This document shows positions 31,700 to 44,290 of a DNA stretch of 64,000 nucleotides, piece after piece. How positions within the stretch are numbered: the first letter of the stretch is position 1; every line of letters begins with the position of its first letter. Origin of the DNA: Diplolepis rosae (lineage: Eukaryota; Arthropoda; Insecta; Hymenoptera; Diplolepididae); NCBI GenBank assembly GCA_030998225.1, contig JAPYXD010000275.1, positions 2,232,001 through 2,296,000 on the forward strand. The letters are read 5' to 3'. Under the pieces are notes generated by a model. That model was given only the letters and a program-made list of their open reading frames with translations. It ran no database searches and was not told the DNA's origin. The translations under genes were made by a program, and so were the position numbers.

Positions 31700-31789
31700 G
31701 CCACTTTGACCTGTAAAGATACTTGGTCTTTTCATTTTCTATTGGCCCTTTCCTACATCGATCAAGTCTCTTACTTATAATTAAAACAT

Positions 31790-32328
31790 AAATATTTGAA
31801 ATTTATAGCGACGTTGTAATCTTACATCTATCGCTTTCTAACTAATTCACTAAAAAAAAATTCAAATAAAATTTCTCAGATAAATTCGGTGATGTTTTTT
31901 CTTTATCAGACGGTGATATTGCAAAAATCCTATTAAAAAAAACATATTTGTCAAAAAAAATTTCCCTCCATAACCTTCAACACAAACACCCGTTTCCATC
32001 AAGTAATTATCTAAAGTTAAATTTATCTACACACATCTAAATATGTTTAAAATAAAAATTTTTATAAACAGTAATTGACATTACACAATTTTTTACTTAC
32101 TGTATTGACAAAACACTATTTTATGTAAAAGCGTAACTGAACGGCGCGCATGCGTAGCATGACGCGGACTCACATCTTCAACTTATGCTTCTTTCCATTT
32201 GCATAGTCTATTCTTCTCCCAGATACGGTAAACCCGGTAAACTATTTGTCAAAAATTCAGTAGTTTGCACTATCAATTTTTATTTTTCTCATAAATATTT
32301 AAGTAAAGGGAAGTATCATAAACATACT
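31790..32328. other. No gene seen
   Basis: AT-rich sequence with a short GC-richer patch (GGCGCGCATGCGTAGCATGA near 32145). No supported coding sequence. Confidence 0.5.
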
Positions 32329-33677
32329 GACCACCTTATCCCAATTTTGACAAAAATTGCAGATACGCTCATTTTCATTTGCACGGCAGAGTGGTCAGGA
32401 GGTTCTATGTTCTATGTTCTGTGTCGTGACTACGTGATTACAAGATGTAACGAGCGACTATAGATTCTCGCTCGAGGCCGATTAAATTAATCGACCTATC
32501 GAATTGAGCTCGCGCAATTTTCAACTTTCAAATAAATCAAATCGCGTTTAAGGAAATTCCCATCCAATTTAGATAGAAGAATTTCCCACGGGACACAGCT
32601 GAAAATAATAAAAAGACCCTGAGAAAAGCGTAGAAATATCCTAGCTAGAAATATTACTTATAAATATTAGATTTAAATTTATTATACGAATGGTCAACAT
32701 GTGCCGTCGGCAAGGAATTCAACAATGTAAATTAGTTTTAAGATTTCTCTGTAAGTTTTATATTTATTCTGTGTATACTAGTTTTAAGGATAAGAAAAGG
32801 TTAAGTCTGGACCATAGGATTAAAATAAATTAAGATAGAACTAGGAATATAGAAGTAATATTGATTTATTTAAGGTAGGCAAAAACTAAGCAGAAAAACT
32901 AGGTAGATAGATATAGAAACTTTAGTCACATAAAGTTAAAGAAATTGAAAATAGCATGTCTGGTCGCCAGAAGGAAGTAAAAAGTAATCCTTTAAGATTT
33001 ACTGTTTTACTGCCTTCTTTTGCGCTTTCACTGCAACCACCATAAAAACTTGCAGCTGAGAGGAGAGAGACTAGGACTGGGTTTTTCCGAATCGGGCTTC
33101 TTCGGACTCGGATTCTCCTAGTCGAGCTTCTCCGGAAAATTGGGCTGGGCCTAGCGAGGGGCGAGAGAGAGGGGATGCGTGGGGGAGTTGTGAAAGGGGA
33201 TGAGTGAGTCTGGCAGAGTGGAGGAATGAGAGAAGACAACGAAACATCCAATTCGAACGTACTTCGGCCGTTTTGGATATCAATTAGAAAACTTCTACAA
33301 ATTCCCTCGTTGAATTTGTAGAACACGAAAACCTTTGTATCTCACGTGAAAACGGGTAGTATATTTTATACGGGTCCAGATTTGACGAGGTTTAAATTCT
33401 AACAAGTAATTAAACATTAATTTCACCTAAAACCTGTGTTTACTCATTTATTAACTTTGAATTTTCCCGGTCCCTATAAAGGGTTAACACTGGAACGAAC
33501 CAATCGTTCTAGAGTTTTGTCCACCGTGATATCACGCGTGCGCGGCTCGTAACCACCTTATCCCAATTTTGACAAAAATTGCAGATACGCTCATTTTCAT
33601 TTGCACGGCAGAGTGGTCAGGAGGTTCTATGTTCTATGTTCTGTGTCGTGACTACGTGATTGCGTGATTACAAGATG
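32329..33677. repeat. 118-bp direct repeats flanking a 1.1-kb segment
   Basis: ACCACCTTATCCCAATTTTG to GTGATTACAAGATG occurs at 32329-32446 and again at 33551-33677. The second copy has an 8-bp internal duplication (GCGTGATT). The enclosed 1.1 kb starts TAACGAGCGAC and ends GCGGCTCGTA, and includes a CT-rich GC patch at 33060-33240. It could be a unit of a larger tandem repeat or a retroelement remnant with short terminal repeats. No coding sequence is recognised. Confidence 0.75.
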
Positions 33678-34618
33678 AGGTTCTGTTAGGATGCGGATAA
33701 ATCGGATAGTCATCGTCATTATATACGTATGTACTTTTGTGATACGTACTTTTAAAATAGTGGAAATAAAGTTGAAGAAATTTCCTGTAGTATAAAGTAC
33801 TTTGTTTAACACGTTTTGTAGAATATAAAACGTCTTTAGAACTTAGCAGAAAATTAATTTGTCAGGTTAATTTTCCCGCCAAATAATATCAAAATTAAAA
33901 TATGTAAGTTGAACAGATTTGCTTAAATTTTACATACTCATATTCTGTGTATTTCAATAGGTATTGTTTTCTTCTACAAAAGTAAACTTATAAATTATTT
34001 ATCAATTTGTGTGTAACATAACGTCGATTTGCAAAGTGAAACAACAGTTTTTTACTGAAAGCTACTAACATGGTTTTTATTTGATTATATGCCTGTTTAT
34101 ATTTGTTAATTTATCTTGAATTTTATGGTTTTTGTCATATCATTATGATTTTGTAATCTTCCTTATCAGTGTTGGAATATCTCATTTTGTGTATGATTCA
34201 TTCCTAACCTATACTTTCAATATTAATCATTTAAACCTTTCACAACAATTGTGTTAAGTGTTATAACTAACATATTCTTATATTTAAAATGTCTATATTT
34301 TTGAGTTCTTATGAATTCGATTCAGCTAAAGAATTTATCGATACATAATTAAAGTAATTCTTTGAAATATACATAGACATAGATGTGGCGCGGAAGTTTT
34401 TAATATAATATATTAAAACAGTTGTAATATTTTTGTATTGGCATTGGGTCAGTCCTTTTCCTTAAATTAAGCTTTATTTACAAAATAATTTGAGTTGATA
34501 GATTTCCCTTTACATTCTTTAAAAAATTTAAACCGCGAAATTATTAATTAGTTTCTACATTGGACATTCACCTGACTCAAACCTTTAAGCAATTTTCTAA
34601 AAAATATTTTTTTTGCAG
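33678..34618. other. Upstream region of the aminotransferase gene
   Basis: AT-rich sequence without coding potential. A strong splice acceptor (poly-T then TTTTGCAG, ending at 34618) stands directly before the ATG at 34619. A 5' non-coding exon and the promoter should therefore lie in or before this region. I could not place the exon with confidence. Confidence 0.5.
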
Positions 34619-36704
34619 ATGCTGTCAAGATTTTCTCTCTTTAAATCTGTAAAAAGTGTGTGTTCTTTGACTCCATCCATCGAAAAAATCCAAAGCTACT
34701 CTATAATGTCAAAGTTCGATGTACCTGATCGTTACAAAGGAAACGATAAATCTGTGTGGTAATTTTTTATCGTAATTTCAAATCTAATATTTTCTTTACA
34801 TTTCTGAATTCTAAAGATTAATCATATTTTACTTTTAGGGTGGAATATATCGAACTTGCTTTGCAATATAAACCTTTGAATCTTGGTCAAGGTTTCCCTG
34901 ATTTCCATGCTCCAGAACATGTTACAAAGGCATTGGCTGCAGCAGCAACTAGCGAAAATCCATTACTTAATCAGTACACTAGAGGATTTGTAAGTTAATA
35001 ATTTGATAATGAAGAATTTGAAACTGTCTTTTATCATAATATTTTCACTTGTATTTGCATCCATTAAAATTGTTTCCTACATGGAATTCTTGAATTTAAA
35101 TTTAAAAGGATTGTGTTAATGAAAAATTTAATTCATCATGATGATTCTACATGATATTGCTAGACTGTTACGTAAGCAATAAAAATCTTTCTTTTGTAAT
35201 ACTTAATTATATCTTCTATTTGTCTCAGGGTCATCCTCGTTTAGTAAATGCAATTGCAAAATTATACTCCAAGATTTTGAAACGAGATTTAGATTCAAAA
35301 AATGAAATTATTATAACTGTTGGTGCATACGAAGCTCTACATGCTACAATTCATGGTCATACAAATGCTGGAGATGAATGGATTATCATTGAACCTTTTT
35401 TCGATTCCTACGTTCCAACAGTCAAGACTGCAGGTGGAGTTCCACGTTTTATAGCTTTGAAACCAGTGAGTTTTAATGTTTACGTGAAATACATTTTCAT
35501 TGTTAAAAAAGTTTTCGAACATTCCTTGTATTTATTTTCATTTATTTCTTATAGAAAAAAACTAGTGGAACAATCAGTTCAGGAGATTGGGTATTCGATA
35601 GAAATGAAATGGAATCCCTTTTTAATGAGAAGACGAAAGGAATTATACTTAACACACCTCATAATCCAATTGGAAAAGTCTTCACCCTCGACGAATTGCA
35701 GTTTATTGCTGGGTTGGCAAAAAAGTGGAACACTCTCGTTGTTTCAGATGAAGTATATGAATGGATGGTTTATGAACCCTACCAACATATCAGGATAGGT
35801 AGAATCTAGAAATAAATATGTACTTCAAAATTTTTATTTACGAATTAGAAATCACATTCATTTATTGGCTGTTCTTGTTTTTACATTTTAGCAACTTTAC
35901 CTGATATGTATGAACGAACAATCACCATTGGTTCGGCAGGTAAGACTTTCAGTGTGACTGGATGGAAACTTGGATGGGCCTATGGTCCAGAGAACTTGCT
36001 GAAAAATGTGAAAATCGTACACCAAAATTCTGTTTACACCTGTGCTACTCCTATTCAAGTAATTAAATCTACAATGTGTGAGATATTTAATCATTCAGTA
36101 TCTCATTATTCTAGATAGTTAATGAATGTAATTGGATATTTTTTCGATAGGAAGCGGTAGCAATTGGATTTGAGAAAGAGCTCGATCGATTTGGAAAACC
36201 CGATTGCTATTTCGTTAGCCTTGCAAAAGAGTTGTTGCCGAAACGAGACTACATGGCTAAATTTCTCACAGAAATTGGTATGTCGCCCACAATTCCAGAA
36301 GGTGGTTATTTCATGGTTGCAAATTGGACAGCATTAGAAAAAAAAGTCAAACTTGAGGAGGAGCAAGACGATTTGAAAGACTATCGATTCACTAAGTGGA
36401 TGATTAAAAATGTCGGTGTTCAGGGAATCCCACCTTCTGCCTTTTATAGCGAAGAACATAAGCATTTGGGCGAGGACAGTGTGCGGTACTGCTTTATAAA
36501 GGTAAATATTCAATATATTATTTATATTTAATTTCGCAAATTATAAAAAATAAATAGACGATAGACAAGAATGACTACATTCTAATAAGAAATAGTAAGA
36601 TATGACTAAATTACATTATTTCAAAAATAAAAATACTTTTACAGAAAGACGAAAACTTGAAGAAGGCCGCAGATATTTTGCTGAAATGGAAATCTCAACA
36701 ATAA
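34619..36704 (+). CDS. Kyat: Kynurenine aminotransferase / glutamine transaminase, complete, 7 coding exons
   Basis: This PLP enzyme transaminates kynurenine to kynurenic acid and acts on glutamine and other amino acids with 2-oxo acids. Exons are 34619-34758, 34839-34989, 35229-35465, 35555-35798, 35892-36058, 36151-36501 and 36645-36704; all have GT-AG introns and phases agree, giving 449 residues, normal for the family. Landmarks are LGQGFPDFHAP, NTPHNPIGKVF (Asn213), VVSDEVYE (Asp241, Tyr244), the Schiff-base lysine in SAGKTFSVTGWKLGW (Lys275) and the substrate-binding Arg425 in DSVRYCF. The N-terminus (MLSRFSLFKSVKSV) is basic and amphipathic, as in a mitochondrial presequence. A second Met at residue 30 (MSKFDVPDRY) could start a cytosolic form. 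The splice acceptor abuts the first ATG. It converges with the CIMIP2-like gene. No damaging change is seen. Confidence 0.95.
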
Positions 36705-37290
36705 AATTAGTGAGAAACCTCAAAACGTAGAACAGTTTCAGTACAGATTTTACTGCATTTGAGATCAAATGTCAATTAATCCATGCCATGAAACATTTTT
36801 AATTCGATTTATCTGAAAGATTTTAGTGAATGAAACAAAATGTTCAATGTTAATTTTTTCCAATTATGTGGAAAAAAAATTTTATTGGAAAATCGTCGTT
36901 TATAAGCTTTATATTTTTGTTATGGGAAATATATATTTTCAAAATTTATATTTTTCTATCAGTGGTCTTATTCATCATTTTGAATTCCATTTTTTTCGCA
37001 AAGAATCTGTATTTTGAGATTGCACTTATTTTTGCTAATTTTATCTGAAAGTTTTGCAACTAGAAATTGTATTTTATGAAAAAAGGAACCAATAGTATAC
37101 AAATTTTAATTTCCAAAACTGGTTTCATTTTGATATAGATTTCTAGTTTTTTCTTTTTCAGATCTATAATATGTGTAAGATTATTAATTTGGACAAAGAT
37201 ATCAAAAAAGAAAAATGTTTTCCGTTTAGTTTTACAATTCGATTTTTTTACAGAATTTGATAGAGTTTACATTTAAAAATCACCACGGAA
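36705..37290. other. Intergenic region between convergent genes
   Basis: 586 bp of AT-rich DNA hold the 3' ends of both genes. AATAAA overlaps the aminotransferase stop codon (36700-36705). Open frames in AT-rich sequence here are not coding. Confidence 0.6.
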
Positions 37291-39095
37291 CTACCTTTTG
37301 GCATCTTTGGTGTCCGATCCAAACGTTTTTCCGCATCTGAAAATATTTCTCATTTATAAAATCAAGTAAGCCAGAAAACTATAATTTTTTTCTAACTCAG
37401 TTTTTACTTAGATATTAATTTTTTTTTGTTGCTCTGATATTCAAAGTATTACCTTAAATTAGCTCCGGGAACATGACCACCATAGTTTGGTACTAAGCCA
37501 ACATTTTTATGATATATGATCATAGGTTGGATCAAAATAGGTGGATCAGGAGGAGCAATAGTAGCTGGAGCCCATTCTGTACTCTGTCTGATTTTGTAGT
37601 TTGTTGTAAATTCGCAGAGAGCACTATTTGACAGTGGTGTATTACTTGCTCCGAAATGTGCGTAACCATAAGGTATGTGTCCTGTGTATCCTAAGTATTC
37701 ACAAAATAATTGAGTAATTAACATTCATCAAATAATTTTGTAGAATAAGTCCTTAATAATATATATCTTCATTAATTCAAAACTTGATTTGAACTTCCAA
37801 AAATGGTCAAAAAATTGTTTTTTGACATACTTCTTGCATTTTCTTGAATGAAAGAATACCTCATTCGATTTTTACTATCTGTGAGATTCATTTTATTGAA
37901 TTATTTTGTATAGGAAAACTGGCTTTATAATTCAGAATGACCAAAAAGTACTAAGATTCAAAAATTGTTCATTTTGTATTAAGTTTTAAGTAAAGGAGTT
38001 GAACGTTATTACGTATAAAGAAGAATCGTTTTAATTTACCACTGACAAAGTATTTCTTGGGATTTAAGTTATCCATAAAATATGGAGATGGGGAGTCATC
38101 TCTGTGTGACTCGCATTCTTTATCCAATGGTAAGTTTCTCATCAAACTTGCACACTCAGGACGAACCAAAAGCATGGGTAGTTTGAAATGACTTTCTAGA
38201 AGCTGATATTTGATAAGTGTACGTCTTTTATTTCTGTTTATTGGAATTACTTCACTTCATAAATTTAAAAAAAAGAGAGATTTTATTCTTGTCAGTTATT
38301 TGTATAGTTTTAAACATTATTTACCAATCGTTCTTCCAAATTTCGTGGCTCAGCTTGTCCACTTTGCAAAGCAACAAGCGTTTTCAGATGATTTGAAGCA
38401 CTTTCATTTCGCAATTGTTGTCTTTCAAACTCAGCAAGTCCCTCTGTGGCAAGTACAGAAAACCTTTGCCCACTACGAGAATTAAAATTTGGAGTAAAAC
38501 CTAAGAATTATATTCATTTTATACAGTATAGTATTTTCAAAATTATTTGGTACAATTAATTTTTCATAATACGTTATATAAAACATAATTGAGTGAACCT
38601 TCATATCCTGGTATCATGGGATGATTAAAAATTGGATCTCTACGACTGTTACGTGTATTCACTATATCGATGTCATTTTTAGGCGGTCTTGTTGTCTAAA
38701 TGTTAAGGAAAATGATTAAAGGAAAAGGAGAAAAATTGTTGAAAAATAAGATTGATTAGTAAATAAATTAACATCGTATTTGTCATTTGATCTATTTGAA
38801 AGGATGAGAGTTTCTGCGCGATTAATTGTAGGATCAAGCAGAAGTTTATGTGTAACGCTACCATATGTTTCACCGCATCTAAATTTATACTGCGGACAGT
38901 ACCCTGTGTATCTAAAAATTAATTAATTATTTAATGATTTTCAAATTGGGTAAGCTACTTATAATTATTGAATAATATCATTATGTATAAGAGCATTTGA
39001 ATGGATATAAATAATAAAAACAAGAATTTTTTTAGGTTTACGTACCCAGGCACAAGATGAGGTTGAGCTCGAGTTAATAATTCAGACCCAACCAT
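37291..39095 (-). CDS. Cimip2: CIMIP2/FAM166 (UPF0605)-like ciliary microtubule inner protein, complete, 7 exons
   Basis: Minus-strand exons are 39046-39095, 38773-38911, 38599-38695, 38325-38500, 38040-38202, 37453-37690 and 37291-37336. All introns are GT-AG and phases agree, giving 302 residues from the ATG at 39095. The family signature recurs: VPGYTGYCPQYKFRCGETYG near the start, HPMIPGYEGFTPNFNSRSGQ in the middle, GYTGHIPYGYAHFGAS later, and NYGGHVPGANLRCGKTFG at the end. FAM166/CIMIP2 proteins line the inside of doublet microtubules in cilia and sperm flagella, so a role in sperm axonemes is the likely job in an insect; that is family knowledge, not shown here. The final 15-codon exon is too short to appear as an ORF. 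Confidence 0.9.
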
Positions 39096-39338
39096 AGTTC
39101 AAAGATTTGGTTTTTATTTTTAATGAATCCTAAATATTTAACAGGAAATTTATCTTTATTATAAAAAATATTTGTGAGAATTCAAGCCATTAATTTTGTT
39201 GTTTGGTTCTGAAGAGAGGCTACGTTTTAGTTCAACGTTGACAGTTATTTTGAATCATGAATTCGAAATTTCGGACCTGACAATTGCCGGCAGACATTTC
39301 ATAGTCTAAAATAAATAAAGAACTTAGTCTAAGATCTG

Positions 39339-41110
39339 AATAGGAAACGACCTTCATCCATCCGCTTACACGATGAAAAGTATTTTATATCAAATTTAAT
39401 ATGTTAAAAAATATATCGCAAGTGGGTTGTCTAAAAAATTTCAGTCAAGACTATGATTAATTAAAAATTCAAAAATGACTTTTTTTTCAAAATTGCACTT
39501 ATTTGTTTACGAAACAAACTATATACCAATCAAAAGTATATAGAGTATGCAAACGTTAGGTTACCTATTTTTTTCCCGAAATAACTATTGGGTTGCCAGG
39601 TGAAAAGAGTTCAGTCGATACTAGTAATTTGCACTCATCTATTTACTCAATAAACCTTACATCAAAATAAAAATAATTTTATTGCGAACACGGTGATATA
39701 AGGTTGTCTGCGAAAAATCTGTTTTGAATTCCGGTTGTCGAGCTTTAAAAAGCGAAATATTGGTGCATGCTATTTTTGTCCTTAAAATTAAGGATAGCGA
39801 TAGACTAGTACATTTTTTTTGGAGCAACTGGCCTCAATTTTCGGAATAGAAAAAACATGCTAACATGTATCGTTTTTGCACCATCGTGTAGGTGCCTTTC
39901 ATCAGAAATTAATCTCATGAAAGAAGTTTCTGATAGAAATTGGAATTAATATGAAGTAGTTTTTATTTCTTTATATAATTGATGGAAATAGACTCCTCTG
40001 AGCACTAGTACAGAACAAAACTTCGTTTTCGAATGAATCTGGTGCCTCATAAACGTCAGCTTATATGACATTTTTTATCAATGTTTCTTGAGAATCGCCG
40101 CTGAGCACTTAGGGCCACACTGAAAAAAGCAATATGCCTTACACAGAAGTATGATTTCCATTCTAATTCGGACAATCGTCATGTCACATTTCGTTGAACC
40201 AAACAAATTAGCATTTCTTAATAATCAGATTAGAAGTTATCTTAACTATGATCCTAAATATATTTCATGCGCGAACAGTTGTAATAAAAAATGGCTAAAA
40301 AGTATTTTTTGTGTAACTCGGACGACTCTGTAATTGATTTTAATGATGAAACTTTTAAAAATTATTTATTGAAGTTGACTTTTCGTAAACTAAAGAAGTT
40401 TAAATACAATGATGTTGAGCAAACCAATGCGTCAGTCGATTTTGTTGGTTATCATAATGTATATAATATATTATATGTTAATATTTATTATATACATAAT
40501 TTAATTTAAAGTCTATTGCCAGTTGCTCCAAAATGATGCTCAGCATTTACTAGTCTATCACTATCCTTCTCAATTTCACGGACAAATAGCATGCGCACTT
40601 TCTTTCATCCGATGAACGAGCTATGCGCAGCTGCAATGCTGCGTCCTCTTCTATCAAACCGAATACTTCGCTCGGACCTCTCTATCGCACATCTTCATTC
40701 ACACCAATATTTCGCCTTTTAAAGCTCGACAACCGGAATTCATAACATATCTTTTGCAGGCAACCTTATATCACCGTGTTCGCAATAAAATTATATTTAT
40801 TTTGATATAAGGTTTATTGAGTAAACAGATGAGTGCAAATTACTAGTATCGACTTACCTCTTTATACCTGGCAACCCAATAGTTATTTCGGAAAAAAAAT
40901 GGTAACCTAACGTTTGCATACTCTATAGGCTTCATACTTTCGATTGGTATATATGTAAGTAGCTTCTTTCGTAAACAAATAAGTGCAATTTTAAGAAGTC
41001 TTGACTGAAATTTTTTAGACAACCCACTCGCGATATATTTTTTAACATATTAAATTTGATATAAAATACTTTTCATCGTGTAAACGCATGGGTGAAGGTC
41101 GTTTCCTATT
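39339..41110. mobile_element. Foldback element with about 500-bp inverted arms
   Basis: The left arm from AATAGGAAACGACCTTCATC (39339) to about 39850 is mirrored by about 40510-41110, including CATCGTGTAA, GGTTGTCTAAAAAATTTCAG and TCGAGCTTTAAAA. The unique centre (39850-40510) holds two short frames, one reading DETFKNYLLKLTFRKLKKF, which I do not recognise. The arms are long and well preserved. It lies just upstream of the CIMIP2-like gene, 244 bp from its start codon. No clear target duplication is seen. Confidence 0.85.
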
Positions 41111-42199
41111 TGTATCCTCTACTCTAAGTATTTTACTATTATAAGAAAGAATTGGACGCATAATCGGAAAATAGTTAGTCGAATTTTCTCCGTTTTTTCA
41201 TTCAAGATATTTTTTTATCGAGTTTTTTGAAGTGCAAGTGTGGAAAATTTCATCTCTAATAAAAAGAATAATGAAATGTTTTAAGAGGATAAAAATTATA
41301 GATTTTTTATTATCGGAATCAATAGACAAATTTTAGCTGTTTTGGATGATATGATTCCACTAATAGAAAATATATAATTTTTATCTGATTCAAACTTCTG
41401 ATTACTTATTTTGTTCGTAGTAACATTTTCCACATTTTCACTGGAAAAAATTGATAAAAGAAAATTACTAATGAATAAAAAACTAAGGAAGTAGTTGATT
41501 GATTTTATATTTTTAATAAAAATTTTTTAAAACTGAAAATTTGAAGTTAAATTCAATATAATATATCAGAAAGTTAAAAGGTGTTAAAAAATTTCTTTTC
41601 TGTATTATTATTGAGCTAAAATCTTTGAAGATCAAATAGGAAGGAATGGGGGTACTAAATCACTTCAGTTTAGTAAATAACTACAATTATAGGTGAAGCT
41701 GAGGAAAAAGAAGGGAGCATGACAATGGAAGTGGGGAGCACACGTTGCGTGTACACACGGCTGAAGGAGCACGATTAACTTTTTCCTTTCCAGTTTTCAC
41801 AGGACCACCATAGAATGAACATTCCATTCTACATTGATTTCGCTTGCTTTATAATAACAATTCCGGTAAAAATTAACCATATTTACATAAACTGTTCTTT
41901 GTTGGCAATCCAGACAGTGTTTAATTTGATTTAATAAAAGTAAGTTGCGAATCTTGTGTTCGGAATTATAGTAAAAATTTTCAGATCTATATAAATATAA
42001 TGAAAAATCCTAGATTCTCAAGTTAATGTCATCCAAATCATCCTAAATTAATTGTGCATTCAAACTATATAGAGATATTAAAAACTAAATATTAAAAAAT
42101 ATCGGAAAAATGAATATTTAACCAGAAATGTGAAAATATGGTTTTACAGTGAAATGTTAAATTCTTCATTTGAGTGTTACTATTTATTTTGCATTCAAC
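41111..42199. other. No gene seen
   Basis: AT-rich sequence. A GC-richer stretch at 41700-41820 (CACACGTTGCGTGTACACAC) could belong to a promoter or 5' exon of the tentative gene that starts at 42200. This is a guess. Confidence 0.4.
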
Positions 42200-42280
42200 A
42201 TGTGGCTTCAACGGGATAAAAAATCAACCTTTTACGTGGAATCAGGCGATGGATCTCTCAATCCCAATAGTGAAAAAAGG
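42200..42280 (+). CDS. Tentative first coding exon
   Basis: ATG at 42200 opens 27 codons (MWLQRDKKSTFYVESGDGSL, then NPNSEKR) and runs into a donor-like GTATGA at 42281 in phase 0. Residue composition looks protein-like rather than random AT translation. An open exon at 60343-60411 has matching phase 0. No family is recognised. Confidence 0.3.
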
Positions 42281-44290
42281 GTATGACATCTTTTAATTTT
42301 AAATATCGGTTAATCATATTTTCAATCTAATTCACAGTAGCATTAATTTTTTTTCCTCAATAAGCTAAGTGAAAACGGCTAAGTTCATTAAGAAATAATT
42401 TTGTATGGTACTGTTTCAACTGCTTTAATTAAATGCTGTAAGGTCGTTAATCATTAGAAACTTAGAATAATTTTGTACGACTAATGTATACGCTTTCCCT
42501 CTTTTCAGCTAAAACTAGATTAATTTCTCCTTCTAGTAATGTTTATCATTAAGTGAACCAATTTATCCCAATCTCTGATAAATTGGTGCTAAAATTACGC
42601 CCTTGCAAGAATACCGGTTTTAATTACGTATCCGTGAAAGATTTTACTGGGAAGATAGTATCGCATTTGTGAGGTGGCAGGTAAAACGTGAAGGTAAATT
42701 GCGATAAGAATAATTTTTTGTGTTTTTATTACTGAAGATTAAAAAAAACCTTTTTCAGGTACTTCTACTGCTTTCGGCTGAAAAAGATATTTATTAACCC
42801 TAATTCTTCAGGTAGCATTTATTGATTCCTACTTCTTACTTAAATTGTAATTATTTACTAAAAGATTTTATTACTCAATTGAAGAAATTTCATTAAATCA
42901 CACAAGCTTATCTTCTTAAAACCATTTGAATTACAAAAGTCTTGGTTCAATTTAGACATAAATAAAATCATTTTCCAATTTAATTTTTTCATAATAGTAA
43001 ATGATTCTACTTTTTCTGGTATTTAAATTTTTCAGCTACAATCATGAGTGTTCATCCTGTGACTTGTTCGCTATCATACGAAACCTTATCATCAACATGC
43101 AATGGTGGCAGCTTTGCTTGATGACTTGTACATAAATCATAAAACAACCTTTATTACTCTACTTCCATTTGATTCCCTTTAAAATCTCTTGATTATTTTT
43201 TGTATTAATTCCATTAAAATTGTATACCAGAATATTACATTTTTATTATTTTTTATCTAAAAATCGAATAAAAATTTTGATCTGTATATAATACTATTGC
43301 TTCATGAGATTATCATGTAAAAAAATTAATATATTTATGGGAAGATGCTTGAGGAGTTTAGCTTTTTTTCATAAGAGTAAAGAAGATGATGGTACATTTA
43401 AAGAGTTTGCCTTTGGTGTAAAAGTTAAATTTAAAGTTCTCAAAGGCGATTTAGTATAGTATAATAAATCGATAATCTCTGTTTATCGAGGGCTGCTGGC
43501 TGCTGCCAGGTGTAGGCCAGGTAAATCAGGCGCGTAGCATCCGGTACACCCGAGACATGTACGTGATCGCATAAATGCATTATAAATACATTCGTGTGCA
43601 GTATATGGCACTACGGCCACATATCGTGCCATGGAAGCATAATCATTTCTTCTTCTCTTTCTTTACCGTTTTGTTTCGCTCTACCGGATGTTAGAATGTT
43701 GTTATCGGGCGACATAGTTCGTTAAACTCTGCTTTTAGAGTTGAATATCAATTAAATCAATGACACACTTCTTATTGTTTAAAACGAGGGTTTAAAAAAA
43801 TTTTACCAACTGATTCAGACATATCATTCCCTTACAGTTTTTGATGCTGAATCTAAATCCGGCCGAGGAATTGCTTTAGCACGTTAGGGTTTCGAGATAT
43901 CTTAACCTCAAACTGCCAAAAAAACGGTTTTCGTAGATCTTTCAGGTCATGTTATAAAAACGACGAATTTTTTGCTCATTCCTGCCTACGCTATCATCTA
44001 GTATTGCTCTTCCCCTTCAAAATCCAGCTGCGATCTGTTTGATTTGATATTTCTTTCTCGAAATATGGGGTATTATTTCTCAACTGCCCCAACATTTTAT
44101 GTCACGTGTTTCGATTGTCTTCATATTTTCAGAATTTTTTTGCCTACACGGAGAAAATCCTACACTACTGGTTACTTCTTTCTGCACGACTCAGTTGTCG
44201 AGTTGAAAAAAAAGATCACCTACACGACTGAGTAGTGTAGTAGCGCGAATCAATCATTTTTCGGCAGTTACTATGTATTCGTGTCAGCCA
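42281..44290. other. No gene seen; possible large intron
   Basis: A short open segment after a good acceptor at 43034 ends in a stop within 30 codons. A GC-richer patch lies at 43480-43640 (GGTGTAGGCCAGGTAAATCA). Nothing else is recognisable. Confidence 0.4.

Larger units (their letters stand above)
30446..31785 (+). mobile_element. Penelope-like element, plus-strand copy with RT but no GIY-YIG
   Basis: A 5'-truncated copy contains RT palm motifs, the linker, a short foreign segment (31256-31358) and a 3' region with a hammerhead-like motif. The 3' region (31359-31785) is the inverted partner of 29400-29826. The endonuclease domain found in the minus copy is missing here. Confidence 0.8.

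Noticed and set aside
35151..35798. 215-codon + strand ORF spanning two aminotransferase exons
   Set aside because: It reads through an intron and switches frame relative to the second exon. The spliced model restores all family motifs.
43034..43125. Open segment after a good acceptor as the second exon of the tentative gene at 42200
   Set aside because: In the required phase 0 it stops after three codons, and the other frame does not match the donor phase.
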